Origin: Methylomagnum ishizawai
Lineage (GTDB): Bacteria; Pseudomonadota; Gammaproteobacteria; Methylococcales; Methylococcaceae
Length of the DNA: 64,000 bases
NCBI RefSeq assembly: GCF_900155475.1
Contig: NZ_FXAM01000001.1
Span: forward strand, 483,501-547,500
Reading direction: 5' to 3'
This document shows, in pieces, positions 15,555 through 23,218 of the stretch; the first letter of the stretch is position 1, and every line of letters begins with the position of its first letter. The notes beneath the pieces are model-generated. The model saw only the letters and a program-made list of their open reading frames with translations, was not told the DNA's origin and did no database searches. The translations under genes were made by a program, and so were the position numbers.

Positions 15555-17114
15555 ATGATCCGCAGGGAAGTTTTACTGAGGTTGATGGCCGTGGCGGCCT
15601 GGGGGGTGTGGACGCCCGGACGCTTGCTGGCGGCGCGGGGCGAATCCCACCGGCCCGCGCCGGAAGGTAGGCCTTTCAGCCAGGACTGGTTGCGCCTGGA
15701 GGCTCAGCGCTTGGCGCAACAGCCTTTCGTGCCGGTGCCGGACGAGGCGTTGCCGGATTGGGTCGCCGAGCTTGATTGGGATGCCTACCAGGCCATCCGT
15801 TTCCGGCCCGAGCAGGCGCTCTGGGCTGGGCTGGGCCTGCCGTTCCAAGCCAGCATGTTCCATCTGGGGTTGTTCTTCAAACATCCGGTGGCGCTCTACG
15901 AGGTCGTGCATGGCGTGGCCGAGCCGGTGCATTATTGCCCGGAGTTGTTCGATTTCGGCAAAACCGCCGCGCCGGACGCCACCGACAATATGGGATTCGC
16001 TGGTTTCCGGGTCTACGCCCCGCCCGATCTCGACCACGACCTGTTTTCCTTCCTCGGGGCGAGCTATTTCCGCGCCGTGGGCGCGACCCGGCAATATGGA
16101 CTCTCGGCGCGTGGCCTCGCGCTGGATACCGGCCTGCCCCGGCCCGAGGAATTCCCCGAATTCCGTGCCTTCTGGCTGGAACGGCCTTCGGCGCGGGCCG
16201 ACCATCTCAGGCTCCATGCCTTGCTCGACAGCCCCAGCGTGGCCGGTGCCTATACCTTCGAGGTCCGCACCGGCACCCACACGGTGATGGAGATCGAGGC
16301 CCATCTCTTCCCGCGTCGGCCCATCGAGCGGGTCGGCATCGCGCCCTTGACCTCCGTGTACCAGTTCGGCGAGAACGACCGCCGGGTCGCCGACGATTTC
16401 CGCCCGGAAATCCACGATTCCGACGGGCTGTGCCTCCACACCGGCGCGGACGAATGGATTTGGCGGCCCCTGGTCAATTCGCCGGTGGTGCGGGTCAATT
16501 CCTTCCTCGACCACAACCCCAAGGGCTTCGGCCTGCTGCAACGCGACCGCGATTTCGATCATTATCTCGACGATGGCGCCCGCTACCATCTGCGGCCATC
16601 GGCCTGGGTCGAACCCCTGGGCGATTGGGGCCGGGGCGCGGTGCAATTGGTGGAAATCCCCACGGCGGACGAGACCTTCGACAATATCGTGGCGTTTTGG
16701 AACCCCGCCGAACCTTGGGCGGCGGGCCAGGAACGGACATTCCGCTACCGGCTGTCCTGGGGTGAAGTCCCGGTGGACCGTCCGGGCATCGCGGCGACGG
16801 TGGCGACCCGCATCGGGGCGGGCGGGGTGCCGGGCCAGCGCGGGCGGGTGCCTTCGCGCAAGTTCGTGATCGATTTCGCGGGCGGTAGGCTGGCCGGTTT
16901 GGCGGGCAACGCCCGTGTCGAGCCGGTGGTGTGGTCCTCGCGGGGCATCGTCAAGGAACCCGCCGCCCGTCCGCTCCAGGGCACGCCGCTGTGGCGCTGT
17001 AACTTCGATCTGATGAGCGAAGGCGGGGAGCCGGTGGATTTGCGCTGCTATCTGCGCGACGACAAGGGTGCGTTGACCGAGACCTGGCTCTATCAATGGA
17101 CCCCGCCGGGCTAA
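15555..17114 (+). CDS. Periplasmic glucan biosynthesis protein OpgD/OpgG
   Basis: A 519-residue protein of the MdoG/OpgG family, which shapes the backbone or branching of osmoregulated periplasmic glucans. The N-terminus IRREVLLRLMAVAAW looks like a twin-arginine signal peptide, as in OpgD, with cleavage near residue 28. The body matches the family throughout (FDFGKT, MGFAGFRVY, FLGASYFRAVG, YGLSARGLALDTG, and the C-terminal half with VEIPTADETFDNIVAFWNP). The Tat-like leader favours OpgD over OpgG, but the two are not easily separated by eye. No glucosyltransferase opgH lies beside it. Confidence 0.87.
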   Translation: MIRREVLLRLMAVAAWGVWTPGRLLAARGESHRPAPEGRPFSQDWLRLEAQRLAQQPFVPVPDEALPDWVAELDWDAYQAIRFRPEQALWAGLGLPFQASMFHLGLFFKHPVALYEVVHGVAEPVHYCPELFDFGKTAAPDATDNMGFAGFRVYAPPDLDHDLFSFLGASYFRAVGATRQYGLSARGLALDTGLPRPEEFPEFRAFWLERPSARADHLRLHALLDSPSVAGAYTFEVRTGTHTVMEIEAHLFPRRPIERVGIAPLTSVYQFGENDRRVADDFRPEIHDSDGLCLHTGADEWIWRPLVNSPVVRVNSFLDHNPKGFGLLQRDRDFDHYLDDGARYHLRPSAWVEPLGDWGRGAVQLVEIPTADETFDNIVAFWNPAEPWAAGQERTFRYRLSWGEVPVDRPGIAATVATRIGAGGVPGQRGRVPSRKFVIDFAGGRLAGLAGNARVEPVVWSSRGIVKEPAARPLQGTPLWRCNFDLMSEGGEPVDLRCYLRDDKGALTETWLYQWTPPG

Positions 17115-17335
17115 GGCCGGAAGCAGCCATGTCTCCGGCTGTCTTTTCTAAAAAGCCTGGCGTGGCGACACGTATCCTGTCATAGGCATATGGCAATCCA
17201 GATAAGGCATAGGTAGCATAGGTATGGGCATGGCGGCGTCTCTTTCATGAGGCGTCATTTCCCGTGTGCCGCGAGTTCCGCACTCGCGGCAGGGCCAGGC
17301 CCGTTTACCAACCACCCGCTTCGAGGAGTGTTCCC

Positions 17336-18268
17336 ATGCCTGGACTTGATTTGCTCGATGTGGCGATAAGCCTGGTGTTCCTGTACCTGTTGATTAGCTT
17401 GATCGCCACCACCTTGATCGAATTCGTGGAAAACGTCCTGAACAAACGCAGCGCCTTCCTGTTGGAGGGCATGAAGGAAATGCTGGGGTCCGATGGCCGG
17501 GGCGTGGTCGCCCAGGTGTATAACCATCCCATGGTCTTTTCGTTGTTCCGGGGCGAATTCAAGGACGGCGGGAGCAACCTGCCGTCCTATATCCCTTCCC
17601 GCAAATTCGCCACGGCCTTGCTGGATATCGTGGTCCAGCAAACCGACGGCGTGGGCACGGCCCCGCTGGGCATCCAGCAAGTCCGGGAATCCGTGGATAA
17701 ACTGCCCGAGGGCCAACTCAAGTCCGCCTTGACCGCCATCCTCAATAAGGTTGGGGACGACGTGGAACAGGTGCGGGCGGAATTGGCGGTCTGGTACGAT
17801 GACAGTATGCAACGGGTGTCGGGCTGGTATCAGCGCCATACCAAGCGGGTGGCCTTGGTGGTGGGTTTCTTGGTGGCGGCGTCCTTGAACGCCGATACCA
17901 TCGGCATCAGCGCCAACCTGTCCCGCGACCGGGCGATGCGGGAGGCGTTCGTGGCGGTGGCCCAGGGCTATGCCCAGCGGCCCGCGCCGGTCACGGCCAA
18001 CGCGGGCCAGGATTTCAGCGCCTTCCTGGACGAGGTCCAGAAGAAGACCCCCAGCGCCGGGGTGCCGATGGGCTGGAACGAAGGGAATCCCCTCCCGACC
18101 GGCTTCTGGGGTATCCTGTCCAAGTTGGTGGGGTTGTTCCTGACCGCCACCGCCACCACGCTGGGCGCGAGCTTTTGGTTCGATCTGTTGAAGAAGCTGA
18201 TGAATATGCGCTCGACGGTGAAGCCGGAACCGGCTCCGGCGACGACACCCGCGGCGAGCGGGCAGTAA
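17336..18268 (+). CDS. Inner-membrane protein of unknown function
   Basis: A 310-residue integral membrane protein that I cannot assign to a characterised family. It has an N-terminal helix (about residues 7-27, AISLVFLYLLISLIATTLIE), a cytoplasmic or periplasmic helical region of about 150 residues, a second membrane segment near VALVVGFLVAASLNADT (about 182-200), and a third near LSKLVGLFLTATATTLGASFWF (about 262-283). It ends in a Pro/Ala-rich tail. The ATG at 17336 follows GAGGAG. It stands alone, convergent with gcvT, with a palindromic repeat between the two stop codons. Confidence 0.8.
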   Translation: MPGLDLLDVAISLVFLYLLISLIATTLIEFVENVLNKRSAFLLEGMKEMLGSDGRGVVAQVYNHPMVFSLFRGEFKDGGSNLPSYIPSRKFATALLDIVVQQTDGVGTAPLGIQQVRESVDKLPEGQLKSALTAILNKVGDDVEQVRAELAVWYDDSMQRVSGWYQRHTKRVALVVGFLVAASLNADTIGISANLSRDRAMREAFVAVAQGYAQRPAPVTANAGQDFSAFLDEVQKKTPSAGVPMGWNEGNPLPTGFWGILSKLVGLFLTATATTLGASFWFDLLKKLMNMRSTVKPEPAPATTPAASGQ

Positions 18269-18274
18269 TCGCGC

Positions 18275-18309
18275 GTAGCCCGGATTCCATTTCACCCCAT
18301 CCGGGCTAC
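18275..18309. repeat. Palindromic REP-like element between convergent genes
   Basis: A perfect 11-bp inverted repeat GTAGCCCGGAT / ATCCGGGCTAC with a 13-nt loop. It begins just after the membrane protein gene and covers the gcvT stop codon. Related sequences occur at 30011-30032 and 34401-34443, so this looks like a dispersed intergenic repeat. It may also serve as a bidirectional terminator, although neither side has a T run. Confidence 0.6.
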
Positions 18310-19380
18310 CTGGGAAAGAAACCGGGTCGGCCCGACCCGCGCCGCCTTGCGCTGGCCGCGTATTTCCACCCAAGCCCGCTCGTATCCGCCCGGCGGCAGG
18401 CGGGCGAAAGCCACCGACCGTCCCAGCGTCGGCGCATAAATCCCGCTGGTCACCACGCCCTCGCCGATGCCCGGCACGACGACCCGCTGCCCGCCGCGCA
18501 TCACCCCCGGTGCTTCCAACACCAGGCCCGCGCAGCGCCGCAATCCACCCCGTCGGCGCTGGGCTTCCAGCGCGGCCCGCCCGATGAAATCCCGCTCTTC
18601 CGGCGCGAACGCCACGGTCCAGGCCAAACCGCTTTCCAAAGGCGTCACGCTCTCGTCCATATCCGCGCCGTAGAGCCGGAGGCCCGCTTCCAGCCGCAAG
18701 GTATCGCGGGCACCCAGCCCGCAAACCGCGACGCCCGCCGCCGCCAGCGCCCGCCACAGATCGGGCGCGGCCTCCAGCGGCAACTGGATTTCATAGCCGT
18801 CCTCGCCGGTGTAGCCGGTGCGGGATACCAGCCACTCTCCCATTTCGGCGCAGCCGAAGGGCGGCAGCGCGGCGGCTTCTGTGCGTAGCGGTGCGGGCAA
18901 ACAGGTTTCGACCCGTGCGCGGGCTGTTGGCCCTTGCGCGGCGATCATGGCGAGGTCGGGCCGGACCGCGATGCGCAGGGCCGGATGGGCCGCGGCTTGC
19001 CGTTCCAGCCAAGCCGCGATCTTGTCCCGCGTGGCGGCGTTGCTGACCAAGCGGAACCGCGTGTCCCCGGTGCGGTAGACGATGGCGTCGTCGAGGATAC
19101 CGCCCGCCTCGTCCAGCAAGCAGGTATAAAGCCCCAGTCCGGGCCGGACCAGCCGTCCGGTGTCGTTGGCGCACAGCCTCCGCAGAAAGGCCGGGGCGTC
19201 CGCGCCATCGAGGTCGGTCAGGCTCATATGCGACACATCGAACATCCCGGCCTCCCGTCGCACCCGGTGATGTTCCTCGACCTGCGAGCCGAAATGCAGG
19301 GGCAATTCCCAGCCCGCGAATTCCACCATGCGCCCGCCGTATTCCCGGTGCAGGCTGTTCAAGACCGTTTTCCGCGCCAT
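18292..19380 (-). CDS. gcvT: Glycine cleavage T protein (aminomethyltransferase)
   Basis: A 362-residue aminomethyltransferase, the tetrahydrofolate-dependent T protein of the glycine cleavage system. It releases ammonia from the aminomethyl-lipoyl H protein and forms methylene-THF. Family features are LHREYGGRMVEFAGWELPL at the N-terminus, GMFDVSHM (about residues 45-52), LLDEAGGILDDAIVYR with the catalytic Asp, SRTGYTGEDGYEI (about 186-198), and the C-terminal YAPTLGRSVAFA. The length is standard. No gcvH or gcvP is in the window, so the system's other parts are encoded elsewhere. Confidence 0.93.
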   Translation of the reverse strand: MARKTVLNSLHREYGGRMVEFAGWELPLHFGSQVEEHHRVRREAGMFDVSHMSLTDLDGADAPAFLRRLCANDTGRLVRPGLGLYTCLLDEAGGILDDAIVYRTGDTRFRLVSNAATRDKIAAWLERQAAAHPALRIAVRPDLAMIAAQGPTARARVETCLPAPLRTEAAALPPFGCAEMGEWLVSRTGYTGEDGYEIQLPLEAAPDLWRALAAAGVAVCGLGARDTLRLEAGLRLYGADMDESVTPLESGLAWTVAFAPEERDFIGRAALEAQRRRGGLRRCAGLVLEAPGVMRGGQRVVVPGIGEGVVTSGIYAPTLGRSVAFARLPPGGYERAWVEIRGQRKAARVGPTRFLSQVARMG

Positions 19381-19524
19381 GGCCTGTTCCTCCCGTTGTG
19401 AAATTGGATAAAGCCGGGCCGCCAGTCTAGCCCATCGGCGATATTGGGGAATCCTGGCCTATCACCAACCCGGCGATCCGGGGAAAATACCGCCGTCTCC
19501 CTCAGCCTCCACAGGTGCCTAGCC

Positions 19525-21141
19525 GTGAAACTCCGTATCGCCATCGCCCAACTCGACTTCCTGGTCGGCGACGTGCAGGGCAACGCCCGCCGCGTCCTCG
19601 CCACCGCGCTCGACGCCCGCGACCGCCTCAAGGCCCACGCCGTCGTGTTCCCGGAACTGACCCTGTCCGGCTATCCGCCCGAGGATTTGATCCTCCGGCC
19701 CGATTTCCTCGCCGCCGCCGAGCGCGAATTGCAAGCCCTGGCCGCACAAATCCACGGCATCACCGCCCTGGTCGGCTTTCCCGAACAAAGGATCGGGATG
19801 CCCTACAACAGCGCCGCCGTGCTGCGGGATGGCGCGGTCCAGGCCATCTACCGCAAGCAGGCTTTGCCCAATTACGGGGTGTTCGACGAGAAACGCTATT
19901 TCCTGGCCGGGCACGAGCCTTGTGTGTTCGATCTGGAGGGCGTGCCGGTCGGTGTCACCATCTGCGAGGACGTGTGGGTGCCCGGCGCGGTGGAACGCGC
20001 GGCGGCGGCGGGGGCCAAGCTGGTGCTGAACATCAACGCCTCGCCTTATCAAGCGGGCAAGGCCCATCAGCGCGAGGCCGTGGTGCGCGAGCGTTTGGCC
20101 GTGGCGCAAGTGCCGCTGGTCTACGCCAACCTGGTGGGCGGGCAGGACGAATTGGTGTTCGATGGGGCTTCCTTCGTGATGGACGCGGCGGGAACCGTGG
20201 TGTACCGGGCGGCGGAGTTCGAGGAGGTTTTGGCGGCGGTGGATTTCGTCTGTCGCGACACGGTGGAGCCTTTGCCCGGTCCCATCGCCGAGCCTTTGCC
20301 GGAGGAGGCCAGCGTGTACCAAGCCCTGGTGCTGGGCATCCGCGATTACGTGGACAAAAACCGCTTCAAGGGCGCGGTGCTGGGTTTGTCGGGCGGGATC
20401 GATTCGGCCCTGACCTTGGCCCTGGCCGCCGATGCCCTGGGCGCGGAACGGGTGGAAGCGGTCGCCATGCCCTCCCGCTATACCGCCGACATGAGCAACC
20501 AGGATGCCCGCTTGGAAGCCGAGGCGCTGGGCTGCCGTTTCCACACCCTTCCCATCGAACCGGCTTTCAACACCTTCTTGGAGATGTTGGCTCCGAGCTT
20601 CGCCGGTCTGCCGCCCGACACCACCGAGGAAAACATCCAGGCCCGTTGCCGCGGCATTTTGCTCATGGCCTTTTCCAACAAGACCGGCAAAATCCTCCTG
20701 ACCACCGGCAACAAAAGCGAAATGAGCGTGGGCTACGCCACTTTGTACGGCGATATGGCGGGGGGCTTCGCGCCCTTGAAGGATGTGCCGAAGATGCTGG
20801 TCTACCGCCTGTGCGAATACCGCAACACCCTGTCGCCGGTGATTCCGCAACGGGTGATCGACCGCCCGCCCTCGGCGGAACTCCGGCCCGACCAGAAGGA
20901 CGAGGATTCCCTGCCGCCCTATCCGGTGCTGGACGCCATCCTGGAGCTTTATGTCGAGCAGGATAAATCGGTGGCCGAGATCGTGGCTTTGGGTTTCCCG
21001 GAACACGAGGCGCGGCGGGTGGCGGCGATGGTGGACCGCAACGAATACAAGCGCCGCCAAGCCCCACCCGGCGTCAAGATCAGCAAGCGGGCGTTCGGGC
21101 GGGACCGGCGTTATCCGATGACCTGTGGGTTTGGGCGGTAA
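19525..21141 (+). CDS. nadE: Glutamine-dependent NAD+ synthetase
   Basis: A 538-residue two-domain enzyme making NAD+ from nicotinic acid adenine dinucleotide, ATP and glutamine. The N-terminal nitrilase-type glutaminase (about 1-255) shows the Glu of FPELTLSGYPPEDL, the Lys of RKQALPNYGVFDEKRYF and the Cys of VTICEDVW. The C-terminal synthetase has the PP-loop LGLSGGIDSALTLALA and TTGNKSEMSVGYATLYGDMAG. The GTG at 19525 starts MKLRIAIAQLD, where the nitrilase domain begins, with AGGTG upstream. The next gene follows three bases after its stop. Confidence 0.93.
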   Translation: MKLRIAIAQLDFLVGDVQGNARRVLATALDARDRLKAHAVVFPELTLSGYPPEDLILRPDFLAAAERELQALAAQIHGITALVGFPEQRIGMPYNSAAVLRDGAVQAIYRKQALPNYGVFDEKRYFLAGHEPCVFDLEGVPVGVTICEDVWVPGAVERAAAAGAKLVLNINASPYQAGKAHQREAVVRERLAVAQVPLVYANLVGGQDELVFDGASFVMDAAGTVVYRAAEFEEVLAAVDFVCRDTVEPLPGPIAEPLPEEASVYQALVLGIRDYVDKNRFKGAVLGLSGGIDSALTLALAADALGAERVEAVAMPSRYTADMSNQDARLEAEALGCRFHTLPIEPAFNTFLEMLAPSFAGLPPDTTEENIQARCRGILLMAFSNKTGKILLTTGNKSEMSVGYATLYGDMAGGFAPLKDVPKMLVYRLCEYRNTLSPVIPQRVIDRPPSAELRPDQKDEDSLPPYPVLDAILELYVEQDKSVAEIVALGFPEHEARRVAAMVDRNEYKRRQAPPGVKISKRAFGRDRRYPMTCGFGR

Positions 21142-21143
21142 TC

Positions 21144-21560
21144 ATGGGCGGTATTGGCAACGTCTTCACCTACGGCACCCTGCAACTCCCCGAAGTCATG
21201 CACGCCGTGACCCGCGCCGTGTTGCCGGCCCAGCCCGCCACCCTGCCGGGTTATGCCCGCTACGCCCTGCGCGGGCTGGCCTATCCCGGCCTGCGCGCCC
21301 AGGCCGGGACTGCCACCGACGGCATCCTCTATAGCGATATCGACGCCGCTGCGCTCCGGCGGCTGGATGATTTCGAGGACGGTTTCTACCGGCGCGAAAG
21401 TTTGAGGGTCCGGCTGGCTTCCGGGGCTTGGACCCGCGCCGAAGTTTATGTGGTGCCGCCCGAGCATTACGGTTTGCTGCTGCCCGAGGCTTGGGATGTG
21501 GAAGCGTTCCGGGCCACCGCGCTGGACGGTTTCATGGCCCGCTGCCGCGCGGGTACTTGA
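21144..21560 (+). CDS. Gamma-glutamylcyclotransferase-like (AIG2 family) protein
   Basis: A 138-residue AIG2/GGCT-like protein. The family motif FTYGTLQLPEVM (residues 8-19) forms the substrate pocket loop, and LDDFEDGFYRRE (about 74-85) carries conserved acidic residues. Such proteins act on gamma-glutamyl peptides or amines, but the substrate is unknown here. The start is two bases after the nadE stop codon, so it is probably translated from the nadE transcript. It is convergent with the beta/gamma-crystallin-like gene. Confidence 0.82.
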   Translation: MGGIGNVFTYGTLQLPEVMHAVTRAVLPAQPATLPGYARYALRGLAYPGLRAQAGTATDGILYSDIDAAALRRLDDFEDGFYRRESLRVRLASGAWTRAEVYVVPPEHYGLLLPEAWDVEAFRATALDGFMARCRAGT

Positions 21561-21563
21561 GCG

Positions 21564-21590
21564 GTTGCCCCGGCCCCAGGCAGGGGCAAC
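21564..21590. terminator. Hairpin between convergent genes
   Basis: An 8-bp inverted repeat GTTGCCCC / GGGGCAAC with an 11-nt loop lies between the GGCT-like gene and the crystallin-like gene, right after the former's stop. The position fits a bidirectional terminator. There is no good T run on either side, so strength is uncertain. Confidence 0.45.
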
Positions 21591-21597
21591 GCCGCCA

Positions 21598-22041
21598 TTA
21601 TTTGCAACGGATTTTCAGCGAATTGATATTGCGGTGGAAATCCAGTTCGCCGAGATGATGCTCCTGCTTGCCCGGCCCGAACGAGATTTCCAATTCCTGG
21701 TAGGCCGGGATTTCCTGCTTGCCCCAGCGGGCGAAGGCTTCGGGATGGTTGACCGGCCCTTTCGGCTCCTCGCGGAAACCCTCCTGGCGGAACGCGGTGA
21801 CTTCGGCGGCCTTGCCCACCTTCAGGCTCTCGATCCGGTGGCCCCAATCCTCCCCGTCCAAGTCCTTGAGGCTAGGTAGTTCCGCCGGTCCCTCGATGCG
21901 CCGGTGCGCCCCCCGGTAGTCGCCCTGGTCGTAGATATCCAGCCAGCATTCCCCGCCCACTGCCGCACCAGAAAAAACCCATAACATACCAGCCATCAGC
22001 GGGGCGAAATGGCCGGATTCGTAGAGATAATACTGAGACAT
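21598..22041 (-). CDS. Beta/gamma-crystallin-like exported protein
   Basis: A 147-residue protein with a hydrophobic N-terminal segment (about residues 12-30, ending near VGGECW) that is probably a signal peptide. The rest resembles the beta/gamma-crystallin fold (CWLDIYDQGDYRGAHRRIEG, then DWGHRIESLKVGKAAEVTAF), with Greek-key style Tyr/Gly/Ser corners. These domains often bind calcium or stabilise the envelope; the function here is unknown. The start at 22041 has a strong AAGGAG site. The 574-bp region upstream is shared with the divergent regulator gene at 22616. Confidence 0.65.
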   Translation of the reverse strand: MSQYYLYESGHFAPLMAGMLWVFSGAAVGGECWLDIYDQGDYRGAHRRIEGPAELPSLKDLDGEDWGHRIESLKVGKAAEVTAFRQEGFREEPKGPVNHPEAFARWGKQEIPAYQELEISFGPGKQEHHLGELDFHRNINSLKIRCK

Positions 22042-22615
22042 GGCTAACTCCTTTTACGTGGCCGCCGCCGGTGAATCCAGTCAAGGGTTTGCGGTGTCCA
22101 TTATGGCGGATATGGATTCCGGGTATCCCAGGATAAAAAATATGGAATCGACACGACGGCGAGGCTATTTTGAAACATCCGCCCGCCAGGGAAGGCCGGA
22201 CTCGATAGCTTGGAGAGGCGTGGCGGGGGTCGGGTTCCGGTATCCGCAGGCTTGGCCGCCTACTTCCGGGCGGTGGTGCTGGACAGGCGGAGGGAGGGTT
22301 GCGAGCTGTTTTGGGTAAAATTAAAAAAGTATGAACATATTTTGAACGGAACCCCAAGATGCAGAGCCCCGTTTGTACGGATGCGAGAGAGGTGTAGACT
22401 GCACCTATGGAACGCTTATAGCGCTATGGATACTTCAGGTATTTCCACCGTCGTGAGGTGTGTGCCGATGCTGCGGAAGGATAGGGTGAAAATCCATCCA
22501 TGACTGATCGCCGTGGTGTCGGGTATATCTGTAGTGGAACATGTCCCAATTTTGTGGGAATTCCAGTGTTTATGTATTGCCTGGGAGGCATAAAAGATTT
22601 AAGAAGGAGGGGGCA
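22042..22615. other. Long intergenic region between divergent genes, no gene seen
   Basis: This 574-bp stretch separates the crystallin-like gene (leftward) from the HTH-REC regulator (rightward). I see no convincing coding region. It contains an AT-rich patch at about 22310-22345 and a small inverted repeat TCCCA-N6-TGGGA at 22544-22559 upstream of the regulator gene. That repeat could be an operator, possibly for autoregulation. The strong ribosome site AAGAAGGAGG is at 22600-22610. Confidence 0.4.
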
Positions 22616-23197
22616 ATGAGCGCTGATAACGAAAGAAATTATTTGACGCCCTACGAAGTGGCCGAATTGCTGATGGTTGCTCCGGTGACGGTGCGGGCCT
22701 GGGCGCAGAAGGGGTTGTTGCATTCCATGACCACGCCCGGTGGGCACCGGCGCTTCCTCCGCGATGAGGTGGAGCGCTTCGCCCGCGAGAACGGCGTGAA
22801 CCTGGAGTCCCGGCAGGCCCGCGGCTTGCGTGTGCTGGTGGTGGACGACGACCGCCAGTTCGCGGGCTATCTCAATGAATTCCTTGAGGGTTTGCCGGAA
22901 CCGGTGGCGGTGGCGGTGGCGAACGACGGCTTCGAGGCCGGCTGTAAGGTCCACACCTTCAGGCCGGACGTGATCCTGTTGGATTTGATGATGCCCGATC
23001 TCGATGGTTTCAAAGTCTGCCGCCAGATCAAGCAAGACCCGGCCACCGCCGCGATCCGGGTGGTCGCCATCACCGGCTATCCCACGCCGGAAAACTTCCG
23101 CCGCAGCTTGGACGAGGGCGCGGTGCATTGCCTGGGCAAGCCCGTGGACACGGTCGAGTTGCTGTCCGCGTTGGGACTCCCGGTGGTTTCCGGCTAG
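22616..23197 (+). CDS. MerR/excisionase-type HTH fused to a response-regulator receiver
   Basis: A 193-residue two-domain regulator. The N-terminal part (about 8-60) is an excisionase/MerR-like winged helix-turn-helix (YLTPYEVAELLMVAPVTVRAW, TPGGHRRFLRDEVERF). The C-terminal part (about 72-190) is a receiver domain with acidic pocket VVDDD, phospho-acceptor Asp123 in ILLDLMMPDLDG, and the switch residues AITGYP and GKPVD. The order, DNA-binding first and receiver second, is the reverse of most response regulators. A strong AAGGAGG site fixes the ATG at 22616. The histidine kinase gene starts 21 bp after the stop, making it the probable partner. Confidence 0.85.
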   Translation: MSADNERNYLTPYEVAELLMVAPVTVRAWAQKGLLHSMTTPGGHRRFLRDEVERFARENGVNLESRQARGLRVLVVDDDRQFAGYLNEFLEGLPEPVAVAVANDGFEAGCKVHTFRPDVILLDLMMPDLDGFKVCRQIKQDPATAAIRVVAITGYPTPENFRRSLDEGAVHCLGKPVDTVELLSALGLPVVSG

Positions 23198-23218
23198 TCC
23201 GGGGCGCGTCCCGCCGGG

